The notes under the pieces were generated by a model. The model was not told the DNA's origin and searched no databases. It saw only the letters and a list, made by a program, of their open reading frames with translations. Below are positions 33,309 through 40,397 of a DNA stretch of 64,000 bases, piece after piece. Both the position numbers and the translations under genes were made by a program. The DNA comes from a bacterium (lineage in GTDB: Bacteria; Chloroflexota; Dormibacteria; Dormibacterales; Dormibacteraceae): NCBI GenBank assembly GCA_004299235.1, contig SCQL01000009.1, positions 124,001 to 188,000 on the forward strand, written 5' to 3'. How positions within the stretch are numbered: the first letter of the stretch is position 1; each line of letters opens with the position of its first letter.

Positions 33309-34568
33309 CTAGACCTTTATAGCGCCCAGGACCCGCCGCATGACGGTGTTGACGGTGTCGCGCTCCTCGGCTTCGGTCCGCAGAGCGTGGTTCGCCAGAC
33401 CCATCGGAGCGACGTCCTGGGGACTCGAGAGCTGGCCGGTGGAATCGGTCAGGTTGCGCACGTCCGGCGGCACCAGGTGCCGTATCCGAGGCTCTCGCGG
33501 GAACGGAAGGCCCGCCGCCCAGCTGTTCTTGACCATCTCGAGCGTGAGCTCGGGGAGGAGGCTGCCGCCGCCGCACAGATAGATGCTGGTCGGCAGCCGC
33601 TCGCCTCGCGACAGCTCCCTCACGCTGAGCGCCAGGCCCTGCAGCAGGACCTCCGCGTCAGCGCTCAGCAGCTCGGACACCTGGCGGTGCTGGTCGGCCG
33701 AAAGCAGACCCTCCGAGTGGCGGAGCTTGCGCGCCTCGGCCTCCTCGTAGCTGAGGCCGAACGCGAGCGCGAGGCGGCGGGTGAAGGCGCGACCGCCGAG
33801 GTTGAACATTCGGGTGCCCTCGACGCCCCCATCGCGTACCAGCGCCACGTCGGTGGTGCCGCCGCCGACGTCGACGAAGATCCCGCCCTCCGCCCACGTC
33901 TCCTCGCTGGCGCAGGCCCGCGCCAGCGCATAGGGCTGAGCGACGGCGGCCGCCAGCTCGAGGTCGAGCTCTCGCACGACGGTCTCGATGGCGTCGATGT
34001 GGGTCATCGGCGCAAACGTGTTGAAGACCGTGACCTCGAGGTTCTTGCCGGTGAAGCCCACCGGGTTGGTGACCGGGTAGCCGTCCACGCGCACGTTGGT
34101 GATCGCCGAGTGGACCAGCCGCGCCTCGAGCTGACCGTAGCTGCGCTCCATCTCCAGCAGGTGCTGGGCCTCGCGGAGCGCGCGGCGCTGCACCATCTGG
34201 AGCATGGTCGAGATCTCGCTGGAGCGAACGCGCGCCTTCGGGTTCTCTCGCGGGTAGGCGATCGTCGACGAGAAACCCTTGATCAGCTCGCCCGCGATGC
34301 CCACCACGACCTGGCCCGGGACCGTCTTGGCCATGTCCTCGGCCGCCTCGAGCGCGCGGTTGCAGGACTGGATCACCGATTCCAGGTCGGCGATGGCGCC
34401 GCCGGACATCGCCGCCGGCGCCTGCGGCTCGCGCCCGACGCCGAGCACCTCGCCGTCTGGACCGTCGCGCCGGACCACCAGCACCTTGATGAGATCGGTG
34501 CCGATGTCCAGGACGGTGAAGTGGCGGTAGTACTCGCTGCGCTTGCGCAGGAACTTGAACTTCGTCAA
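33309..34568 (-). CDS. FtsA/PilM-like actin-fold ATPase
   Basis: The 419-aa protein has the actin-like ATPase framework: phosphate 1 HFTVLDIGTDLIKVLVV, phosphate 2 GGIFVDVGGGTTDVALV and adenosine motif IYLCGGGSLLPEL. The region LVHSAITNVRVDGYPVTNPVG matches the FtsA-specific subdomain 1C. A C-terminal basic amphipathic stretch (VNTVMRRVLGAIKV) could target the membrane, as in FtsA. It could be a true FtsA or a paralogue serving the gp47-like protein. No ftsZ is in the window. The TTG start overlaps the alaS stop (TTGA). Confidence 0.8.
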   Translation of the reverse strand: MTKFKFLRKRSEYYRHFTVLDIGTDLIKVLVVRRDGPDGEVLGVGREPQAPAAMSGGAIADLESVIQSCNRALEAAEDMAKTVPGQVVVGIAGELIKGFSSTIAYPRENPKARVRSSEISTMLQMVQRRALREAQHLLEMERSYGQLEARLVHSAITNVRVDGYPVTNPVGFTGKNLEVTVFNTFAPMTHIDAIETVVRELDLELAAAVAQPYALARACASEETWAEGGIFVDVGGGTTDVALVRDGGVEGTRMFNLGGRAFTRRLALAFGLSYEEAEARKLRHSEGLLSADQHRQVSELLSADAEVLLQGLALSVRELSRGERLPTSIYLCGGGSLLPELTLEMVKNSWAAGLPFPREPRIRHLVPPDVRNLTDSTGQLSSPQDVAPMGLANHALRTEAEERDTVNTVMRRVLGAIKV

Positions 34569-37144
34569 TCCGGCTTGGCTCCTAGGGCGGCTTCGAGACG
34601 CCGAAACGCCTCCGCTGCGGGAACGGTCAGTTTGCCACGCACGAGGTGCGCGGAACCGCCACCGGTGCCGAAATGGGCCTTGAGGCGGTTGGCATCGTAC
34701 TGCGAGGCGAGGTCCCTGGACACCTTGATCACAAACATGTCGCCGGCGACAACGGTTACGACGCCCGACTTCACGACCTCGAGGTAGCGGTCCGCATAAC
34801 CGGCGAGCTCGGCGAGATTCGCGGCTTGAACGGACTCGGTCACGAATGCCACGCTGCCCTGTTTGACGGCCACCCCGTCGCCCGCTCCGACGCGTGCGCT
34901 CCGGACCTGGTCACGCAGCTTCTCGATTTCACGCTCGGCGTCCTTGACCTGGCTGCGCAGGGCGCGCACGCGCTCGGTCAGACGGTCCGGGCCGGCGTTG
35001 AACGCCCGCGCCAGCTCCGACAGCAGCTCACGGTCGCGCCGGACGAGCTCGTCCGCGGCCTCGCCGACGACCATGTCGATCCGGCGCAGTCCAGAACCGA
35101 TGCTCGACTCGGAGACGATGACCGCGGTGCCGACGTCGGCGCTGTTCGTCACGTGGGTGCCCCCGCACAGCTCACAAGTCCAGTCGCCGAAGCACACCAC
35201 GCGCACCACGTCGCCGTATTTCTCCTCGAACAGGTGCATGGCGCCCTGCGCCACCGCCTCCTTGTACGGTCTGTGGCTCTCGTGAAACGGGAGGCCAGCA
35301 CGCACCTTCTCCATGATCCGGCGGTTGATCCCCGCGAGCTCGTCCTTGGTGATCGCGCGGCTCAGCGGGATGTCGAACGTCGTGTGGTCGGGCCCGACCC
35401 AGGAGCCCTTCTGCACCACCTGATCGCCGAGCGTCTCGCGAAGGGCCCTGTGCAACAGGTGCGTGGCCGAGTGATGACGCGCGATCTGGCGGCGGCGTAT
35501 GGCGTCCACCGCCGCGCTCGCCTCCTCCCCCACGCGCACCTCGCCCGTGATCACGGTCCCCAGGTGCGCGATGGCGCCCTCGGCCGGCTTCTGAGCGTCC
35601 TCGACCCGCACCCGGCCGCCTGGCGTCGTGATCGTGCCGGTGTCGCCGATCTGCCCGCCCGACTCCGCGTAGAACGGCGAGCGCGCGAGGAACACCTCCA
35701 CCTGGTCGCCCTCGGTCGCGACCTCGGTGGCACCGCCATCCTTGCGGAGGGCGAGGACGGTGGTTTCCGTCGTCAGCTCCATATACCCGGTGAACTCCGA
35801 CTTCGGGATGTCCTTGGCGGCGGACCACTGCTGTGGCGCCGTCCGCCGAGATCGCTCGCGCTGACCCGCCATCGCCACGCGGAAGCCTTCCTCGTCGACC
35901 TTCATGCCGCGCTCATCCGCGAGCTCGCGCGTCAGCTCGAGCGGAAACCCGAAGGTGTCGTGCAGGCGGAAGGCGTCGGCGCCGGGAACCGACTTCGGGT
36001 GACGCACGGCGACCTTCTCGAACTGCTCCATCCCCTGCTCGAGCGTTCGCTGGAAGCGCTCCGTCTCGGTCTCCACGACCTCGGTGATGAATGGCTCGCG
36101 AGCCTGGAGCTCGGGATATGGCGCTTTGAACATCTCGACCGCCACGGCGACGCCGCCGGTCAGTTTGGCCCGAAGTCCGATTCGCCGGCCGTGCAGGGCC
36201 GCCCTGCGGATGAGCCGGCGCAGTACGTAACCACGGCCTTCGTTGGAGGGAATCACGCCGTCCGCGATGCAGAAGGTCATCGCGCGGACGTGGTCGGCGA
36301 TGATCCGCTCGGACAGGGAGGTCGGCTTCGCGCTCGACTGGCGGACGAAATCGATCAGCGGCGCGACCACGTCCGACTCGAAAACGTTGGTCTTGCCCTG
36401 GAGGATGTAGGCGATGCGCTCGAGGCCCATCCCGGTGTCGATCGCGGGGCGCTGGAGCGGAACCAGCGTGCCGTCAGAGAGGCCGCGCGTGATCGCCTCG
36501 GCGGTCGAGGGGTCGCCCGCCAGCGCCCCGCGCTGGTCGTACTGCGGGAAGACGAGGTTCCAGAACTCCGTGAATCGATCACAGTGGTCGGGCACGCAGT
36601 CGGGCCGGCCGCAGCCCACCTCCGGCCCGCGATCCCACCAGATCTCGGAGTCCGGCCCGCAGGGCCCGCGGCCGAGCCCCCACCAGTTGCTCCCGAGGCG
36701 TGTGATGTGGGCGTGGGAGATCCCGGTGCGCTGGGTCCAAAGCATGTACGCGTCGTCATCGGAGGGATGGATGGTGACGCGCAGCCGCTCGGCCGGCATC
36801 TTGAAGCCCTCGGTGACCAGCTCCCACGCCAGCGGGATCGCGCTCTCTTTGAAGTACGCGCCGGTCGGGGTGAAGTTGCCGAGCATCTCGAAGAACGTGT
36901 TGTGACGGTCGGTCTTCCCCACCTCTTCGATGTCCCCGGTGCGAAGGCACTTCTGACAGCTGGCGAGCCTGGGCGCGGGCGGCTGGCTAAAGCCCAGGTA
37001 GTAGGGCTGAAGCGGCTGCATTCCGGCCGAGATGAAGAGCGTGCTCGGGTCTCCATGCGGCACCAATGGCGCGCTGGGGAGGACCAGATGCTCCCGGCTC
37101 GCGAAATGCTCTAGAAAACGTCTGCGGATTTCGTTCCCGGTCAC
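34565..37144 (-). CDS. alaS: Alanyl-tRNA synthetase
   Basis: This enzyme charges tRNA-Ala and edits Ser or Gly mischarging. The 859-aa protein has the class II catalytic domain (FISAGMQPLQPYYLG, NTFFEMLGNFTPTGAYFK), the editing domain with zinc ligands HHSATHLLHRAL and CELCGGTHV, and a C-terminal oligomerisation domain with a coiled coil (QVKDAEREIEKLRDQVRS). It starts with GTG 14 nt after pdxH. Confidence 0.97.
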   Translation of the reverse strand: MTGNEIRRRFLEHFASREHLVLPSAPLVPHGDPSTLFISAGMQPLQPYYLGFSQPPAPRLASCQKCLRTGDIEEVGKTDRHNTFFEMLGNFTPTGAYFKESAIPLAWELVTEGFKMPAERLRVTIHPSDDDAYMLWTQRTGISHAHITRLGSNWWGLGRGPCGPDSEIWWDRGPEVGCGRPDCVPDHCDRFTEFWNLVFPQYDQRGALAGDPSTAEAITRGLSDGTLVPLQRPAIDTGMGLERIAYILQGKTNVFESDVVAPLIDFVRQSSAKPTSLSERIIADHVRAMTFCIADGVIPSNEGRGYVLRRLIRRAALHGRRIGLRAKLTGGVAVAVEMFKAPYPELQAREPFITEVVETETERFQRTLEQGMEQFEKVAVRHPKSVPGADAFRLHDTFGFPLELTRELADERGMKVDEEGFRVAMAGQRERSRRTAPQQWSAAKDIPKSEFTGYMELTTETTVLALRKDGGATEVATEGDQVEVFLARSPFYAESGGQIGDTGTITTPGGRVRVEDAQKPAEGAIAHLGTVITGEVRVGEEASAAVDAIRRRQIARHHSATHLLHRALRETLGDQVVQKGSWVGPDHTTFDIPLSRAITKDELAGINRRIMEKVRAGLPFHESHRPYKEAVAQGAMHLFEEKYGDVVRVVCFGDWTCELCGGTHVTNSADVGTAVIVSESSIGSGLRRIDMVVGEAADELVRRDRELLSELARAFNAGPDRLTERVRALRSQVKDAEREIEKLRDQVRSARVGAGDGVAVKQGSVAFVTESVQAANLAELAGYADRYLEVVKSGVVTVVAGDMFVIKVSRDLASQYDANRLKAHFGTGGGSAHLVRGKLTVPAAEAFRRLEAALGAKPD

Positions 37145-37158
37145 GGGGCTGGTCTAGC

Positions 37159-37755
37159 TTACGGTGAGAGGCGTTCGATCCGCCATGCCCCGCCCGGCCG
37201 CCTGACGTAGCGGAGCCGGTCGTGGAGGCGGTCGGCGCGGTTCTCCCAGAACTCGATCCAGCGCGGTCGCAGCCCGTAGCCGCCCCAATCGTCCGGCAGG
37301 GGCACCAGGTCCGGGTGACGCCGGTCGAGATCTTCGACCGCACGCTTGAGGTCGGCGCGCGAGGCGACGACTCTGCTCTGTCGGGAGGCCAGTGCCGAGA
37401 GCTGCGCGCCCCGGGGCCGGCTCCTGAAGTAGGCCAGTGAAGCCGCCCGGCTCAGCCGCCGGACCGTCCCCGAGACCCTCACCTGGTGGCGCGTCGCCGA
37501 CCAGTGGAAAACGAGCGCGGCGCGGTGGCTTGCGGCCAACTCACGGCCCTTGCGGCTCTGGTAGTTCGAGTAGAAGAGGAATGCGCCGTCCTCGATGCCT
37601 TTCAAGAGCACCATGCGGGCCGACGGTCCGCCGGGTCCGGCGGTGGCCAGGGCCATGGCGTCGGGCTGCGGTGCGCCGGCCCGCTCGGCTTCGCGATACC
37701 AGCGGCGAAACAACGTCAGCGGGTCCGACGGCGCGCGCGACTCGAGCAGCGGCAC
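37159..37755 (-). CDS. pdxH: Pyridoxamine 5'-phosphate oxidase
   Basis: PdxH is an FMN enzyme that oxidises PNP or PMP to pyridoxal phosphate. The 198-aa sequence has PDAMALATAGPGGPSARMVLLKGI, the FMN-binding FYSNYQSRKGRELA, and the C-terminal PPL-type end WRIERLSP. The conserved SRQS and WGGYGLRPRWIEFW are present. It lies 7 nt after the sigma factor gene and 14 nt before alaS. Confidence 0.95.
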   Translation of the reverse strand: MPLLESRAPSDPLTLFRRWYREAERAGAPQPDAMALATAGPGGPSARMVLLKGIEDGAFLFYSNYQSRKGRELAASHRAALVFHWSATRHQVRVSGTVRRLSRAASLAYFRSRPRGAQLSALASRQSRVVASRADLKRAVEDLDRRHPDLVPLPDDWGGYGLRPRWIEFWENRADRLHDRLRYVRRPGGAWRIERLSP

Positions 37756-37762
37756 CCCGGAG

Positions 37763-38542
37763 CTATCCGCTCTCTTGCGGCACGTGCTTCCGCAACTGCT
37801 CCAGCGCGGCGCGTTGCAGGCGCGACACGTGCATCTGGCTGATGCCCAGCCGCCGCGCGATCTCCGACTGGGACATCTGCTCGTAGAACCTCATGGCCAT
37901 GATGGCGCGCTCGCGCGGCGTCAGGTGTTCCATCGCCCGATTGAGAACGTCGCGCATCTCGACGCGGTCGAGCTCAGGATCCGCGCTGCCGATGCGCTCG
38001 GCCACCACGCGGCTGTCCTGGCCGTCGGCGGAAGCCACCGGTTGATCCAGCGACAGGGGCATGTACGCCGGTCCGATTTCCATCGCCTCGGTGACGTCCT
38101 CGGGAGACACGCCCAGGTGTTCGGCGAGCTCGCCGACGCTCGGTTCGCGGCCGAGCTCGTTTTTCATCTGCTCGTTGACGCGAACCACCGATTGGTGCAG
38201 CTCCTGCAGGCGGCGCGGAAAACGGATCGCGGTTCCCTTGTCCCTGAAATGACGCTTGATCTCGCCGGCGACGGTCAGCGTGGCGAAGGTGGTGAACTCG
38301 TAACCGAGGTCCGGGTCGAAACGCTCGATGGCCTTGATCAGGCCGAGGTAGCCGACCTGCACGATGTCGTCCAGCGGCTCGCCGCGGTTCTGGAATTTGC
38401 GCGCGAGGAAGAAGACGAAGTCGTGGTAGGCGCTGACGAGCCGCTCGCGGATGCGATCGCGCTCGGCCGGGTCCTGGCTGTCCCGGTAGCGGCGATGGAG
38501 CGCCCGCAGCTCCTCGCGGGACGGGCGCGGCATTGAAGCCAT
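37763..38542 (-). CDS. SigB/SigF-family RNA polymerase sigma factor
   Basis: This 259-aa alternative sigma factor has region 2 (GEPLDDIVQVGYLGLIKAIE, FTTFATLTVAGEIKRHFRDK), region 3 (LGREPSVGELAEHLGVSPED) and region 4 with its helix-turn-helix (SQSEIARRLGISQMHVSRLQ). This layout is typical of group 3 general-stress sigmas controlled by RsbW-type anti-sigma factors. Such a gene lies just upstream (38682-39104). The ATG at 38542 is used; a second in-frame ATG lies three codons later. The 139-nt gap upstream holds a hairpin (38572-38590) and no clear promoter. Confidence 0.9.
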   Translation of the reverse strand: MASMPRPSREELRALHRRYRDSQDPAERDRIRERLVSAYHDFVFFLARKFQNRGEPLDDIVQVGYLGLIKAIERFDPDLGYEFTTFATLTVAGEIKRHFRDKGTAIRFPRRLQELHQSVVRVNEQMKNELGREPSVGELAEHLGVSPEDVTEAMEIGPAYMPLSLDQPVASADGQDSRVVAERIGSADPELDRVEMRDVLNRAMEHLTPRERAIMAMRFYEQMSQSEIARRLGISQMHVSRLQRAALEQLRKHVPQESG

Positions 38543-38571
38543 CGAACTGAATGGCTAACGCGCGGCCGCTA

Positions 38572-38590
38572 GGCCGGATTCACTCCGGCC
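38572..38590. repeat. Hairpin repeat, copy A
   Basis: GGCCGG and CCGGCC form a perfect 6-bp stem around a 7-nt loop ATTCACT, between the anti-sigma-like gene and the sigma gene. A 16-nt core of it (positions 38573-38588) recurs in inverted orientation at 39888-39903. It could be a transcriptional pause or end signal, but no T-run follows. Confidence 0.6.
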
Positions 38591-38681
38591 GCCGTGCGTT
38601 CGTTCCCAAGCATCACCCAATCGTTGCATGGAGCTCCCAGGAGAAGGTCCGCGGGAGAGGACCGCAGTCCCCGCCGCACTT

Positions 38682-39104
38682 TCAGCCCGCCAGGTATTTG
38701 ACCATCCGGAAGCGAAGGTGGCCGGTGCGGGGTTCCACCAGCGGCCGGAAATCGTCGACGAAGCAGCGGATCATCTCGTAGGCGAGCCGCTGCAGCTCGG
38801 GATCGACCTCGGCCCCGTGCTTGGGGGCGGGCAGCGGTTCGGCCTCCGACGGCATCAGGTCCACGTCGACGACCAGCGCTCGATTGGTGGCGAAGTATGT
38901 CAGCTTGAGGTCGGCCGGACCCGCGAGGTCGGCCGCCGCCGCGATCGCGCTGTCGCACGCCTGGGTGAGCGCGATCGTCAGCTCGTCCAGGTCGACCAGG
39001 CTCAGGCCGAGCTGACTGCCCAGCGTCGTGGCCACCCGCTTGGCGACCGGTATGAACGCCGGCGACGCCGGGATCTTGAGCTCGGCAAGATCGCGCTTCG
39101 CCAT
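38682..39104 (-). CDS. RsbW-like anti-sigma factor with degenerate ATP-binding motifs
   Basis: The 140-aa protein resembles HATPase-type anti-sigma factors (RsbW/SpoIIAB family) in length, helical pattern and position next to a SigB-type sigma gene. The N-box, usually E-A-C-x-N-A, reads TQACDSA here, so both the Glu and Asn are replaced (Gln48, Ser52). No clear D-x-G-x-G box follows. It may bind the sigma factor without acting as a kinase. The family assignment is moderately sure, and the role is inferred from context. It lies in the operon headed by the DUF948 gene. Confidence 0.65.
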   Translation of the reverse strand: MAKRDLAELKIPASPAFIPVAKRVATTLGSQLGLSLVDLDELTIALTQACDSAIAAAADLAGPADLKLTYFATNRALVVDVDLMPSEAEPLPAPKHGAEVDPELQRLAYEMIRCFVDDFRPLVEPRTGHLRFRMVKYLAG

Positions 39105-39120
39105 TCCTTGCCTTTGGCTC

Positions 39121-39456
39121 CTACTTCTCTAGGCCGTCGCCGTCGGTCGCCTGATGGAGCTTGCGCGCGGCAGCGGCTTCCAGCTCTTCGCGCTTGCGCT
39201 TGGCGGCGGCAACGCCGTCCTGGATCGCCTTCCCCACCGGATGCTCGGGGTCGGAGACGATCTCGCGCGCTCGCTGCGCGGCTTCCTTGGCCTTCTGCAC
39301 CGGCTCGCTCCCGCCGAGCTCGATCGTCTTGCTCTTCAGGCTGTCGACCTGGCCGCGGGCTGGACCGGAGGCGATGTACGCGCCCGCGGCAAGCCCGATG
39401 AGGCCGCCCAGGATGAACCAGCCAAAGCCGCCGCCACCGCCTCTCTCGTCAGCCAT
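39121..39456 (-). CDS. YtxH-like membrane protein
   Basis: The 111-aa protein has a Gly-rich start, one transmembrane helix (about residues 11-29, FGWFILGGLIGLAAGAYIA) and a charged helical tail (EPVQKAKEAAQRAREIVSD). This matches the general YtxH/gas-vesicle-like stress proteins. In Bacillus, ytxH is part of a general-stress operon. The neighbours here (DUF948, anti-sigma, sigma factor) and the SigB-type promoter upstream fit that picture. Confidence 0.75.
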   Translation of the reverse strand: MADERGGGGGFGWFILGGLIGLAAGAYIASGPARGQVDSLKSKTIELGGSEPVQKAKEAAQRAREIVSDPEHPVGKAIQDGVAAAKRKREELEAAAARKLHQATDGDGLEK

Positions 39457-39458
39457 CG

Positions 39459-39782
39459 CTAACCTCCTAACACCGAGCGAACAAGGCTCTCACCCGCGAC
39501 CTTCACGCCATGCGCCGCCGCGCTGATGCCACGCCCGACCGCCGCCGCCCCGCGCCCCCCGGTGCGCAGGCCGACGTTGACTCCCGCGGTGATGTCGTTG
39601 ACGTTGCCGATCGTCTGTCGCACCTCGGGCAGTGTCTCCTTCATCTCCTCATTGGTCGTGTCCAGCAGCTCCTCCACCGCCCCCAGCGTGCCGCGCAGCC
39701 GGATCAGCACCGCGGCCAGCGCCACCGCCACCAAAAGCGCGGCGACTCCGAACGCGAGCCACATGAAGCTCTGACTGGTCAT
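39459..39782 (-). CDS. DUF948 family membrane protein
   Basis: The 107-aa protein has one N-terminal transmembrane segment (about residues 8-27) and a helical tail with LRGTLGAVEELLDTTNEEMK, as in the DUF948 (YtxG-like) family. The ytxG-ytxH pair is a SigB/SigH-controlled stress operon in Bacillus, and the pair is reproduced here. The ATG at 39782 lies 7 nt after a GGGTAT box, so the mRNA is probably leaderless or nearly so. Confidence 0.78.
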   Translation of the reverse strand: MTSQSFMWLAFGVAALLVAVALAAVLIRLRGTLGAVEELLDTTNEEMKETLPEVRQTIGNVNDITAGVNVGLRTGGRGAAAVGRGISAAAHGVKVAGESLVRSVLGG

Positions 39783-39789
39783 CGACTGA

Positions 39790-39815
39790 ATACCCGTGGA
39801 GCCGAGCCCGCAAAC
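39790..39815 (-). promoter_or_regulatory. SigB/SigF-type promoter (GTTT-N16-GGGTAT)
   Basis: On the minus strand GTTT (39815-39812) and GGGTAT (39795-39790) are separated by 16 nt, close to the consensus for SigB of Bacillus and SigF of Actinobacteria. It lies directly in front of the DUF948-ytxH-anti-sigma genes, which precede a SigB-family sigma gene on the same strand. An autoregulatory stress circuit is the natural reading. Confidence 0.65.
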
Positions 39816-39887
39816 ACAACCGCAATCTTAAGTGCGCGGCACGAGAGCGACGGCGGTCGGCCGGCGCGCAGCGACGCGAGGTGAGCC

Positions 39888-39903
39888 CCGGAGTGAATCC
39901 GGC
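39888..39903. repeat. Hairpin repeat, copy B (inverted relative to copy A)
   Basis: The 16-nt stretch here is the exact reverse complement of 38573-38588: a CCGG/CCGG stem around a 7-nt loop. It sits at the very end of the small membrane protein gene, touching its stop codon. Copies A and B bracket the anti-sigma/YtxH/DUF948 block. Confidence 0.6.
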
Positions 39904-40217
39904 TAGCCGCCACGCGGTGTCCGTGTCGGCTTGGGTGCCCTGGGTTCGCGACCGGGGCGGGGCACGAAACGCGCCAGCGGCTGCAGGAGCAGCGCGAACA
40001 AGACCGCGGGCAGCAGGTCGGCCTGGCCCATGCGCAGCGAGGGCAGACCGAGGAAATCCCACAGCTGACCGAGGGCGAAGCCCATGCCGGTCATCAGCAG
40101 GATCGGCAGGTAGGCGCGGCGGCGGTACGGCAGGAGGGCAAAGAACACCTGCGACAGGATCAGCGCCGCCAGGACCGCCACGACGAGGCCGGGCGGCACC
40201 AGCCTCAGCAGCGCCAA
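39903..40217 (-). CDS. Small membrane protein, unknown function
   Basis: I do not recognise the family. The 104-aa product has three hydrophobic segments (about residues 7-25, 33-50 and 58-78), for example LVVAVLAALILSQVFFALL and DLLPAVLFALLLQPLARFV, and a basic Pro/Arg tail. The TTG at 40217 is chosen because GGAGG lies seven bases upstream. It lies downstream of aspS on the same strand, separated by a 180-nt leader rich in hairpins. Confidence 0.6.
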   Translation of the reverse strand: MALLRLVPPGLVVAVLAALILSQVFFALLPYRRRAYLPILLMTGMGFALGQLWDFLGLPSLRMGQADLLPAVLFALLLQPLARFVPRPGREPRAPKPTRTPRGG

Positions 40218-40397
40218 TACGCTCCCTCCGGGACGCGGGGGTGGGTTGTCCTGAGCGAGCTCAGGTGGGTCCCCTGCCTTGGCTCTCCAAGTCCCGTCGA
40301 GCGGGCATTTGGTCGGCTTCCGGACTCCGGGGTCCCGATTTCTCGAATGTTGGGCAAGCCGCACACGGCCCGCGCCCCTTTGGAAGCGGCGTCAATA
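40218..40397 (-). other. 180-nt intergenic leader with several potential hairpins
   Basis: No gene is seen. On the minus strand, in order, are small stems GGAC/GTCC, CCCG/CGGG, CTTGG/CCAAG and CCTGAG/CTCAGG, then the GGAGG before the TTG at 40217. The row of stems suggests a structured 5' leader of the small membrane protein gene, or the aspS 3' end. It contains GGCAGGGGACCCA, which recalls part of the ydaO riboswitch, but other required elements are missing. No terminator T-run is present. Confidence 0.35.

Noticed and set aside
38543-38681. A SigB-type promoter directly in front of the sigma factor gene
   Set aside because: GGGTGAT and GGGAAC pieces occur, but no GTTT at the right distance. 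The better candidate is the one at 39790-39815.
40218-40397. A ydaO-type cyclic di-AMP riboswitch before the small membrane protein
   Set aside because: Only a GGGGACCCA-like piece resembles the motif. The other conserved loops are not found, and the stem order does not fit as far as I can judge by eye.
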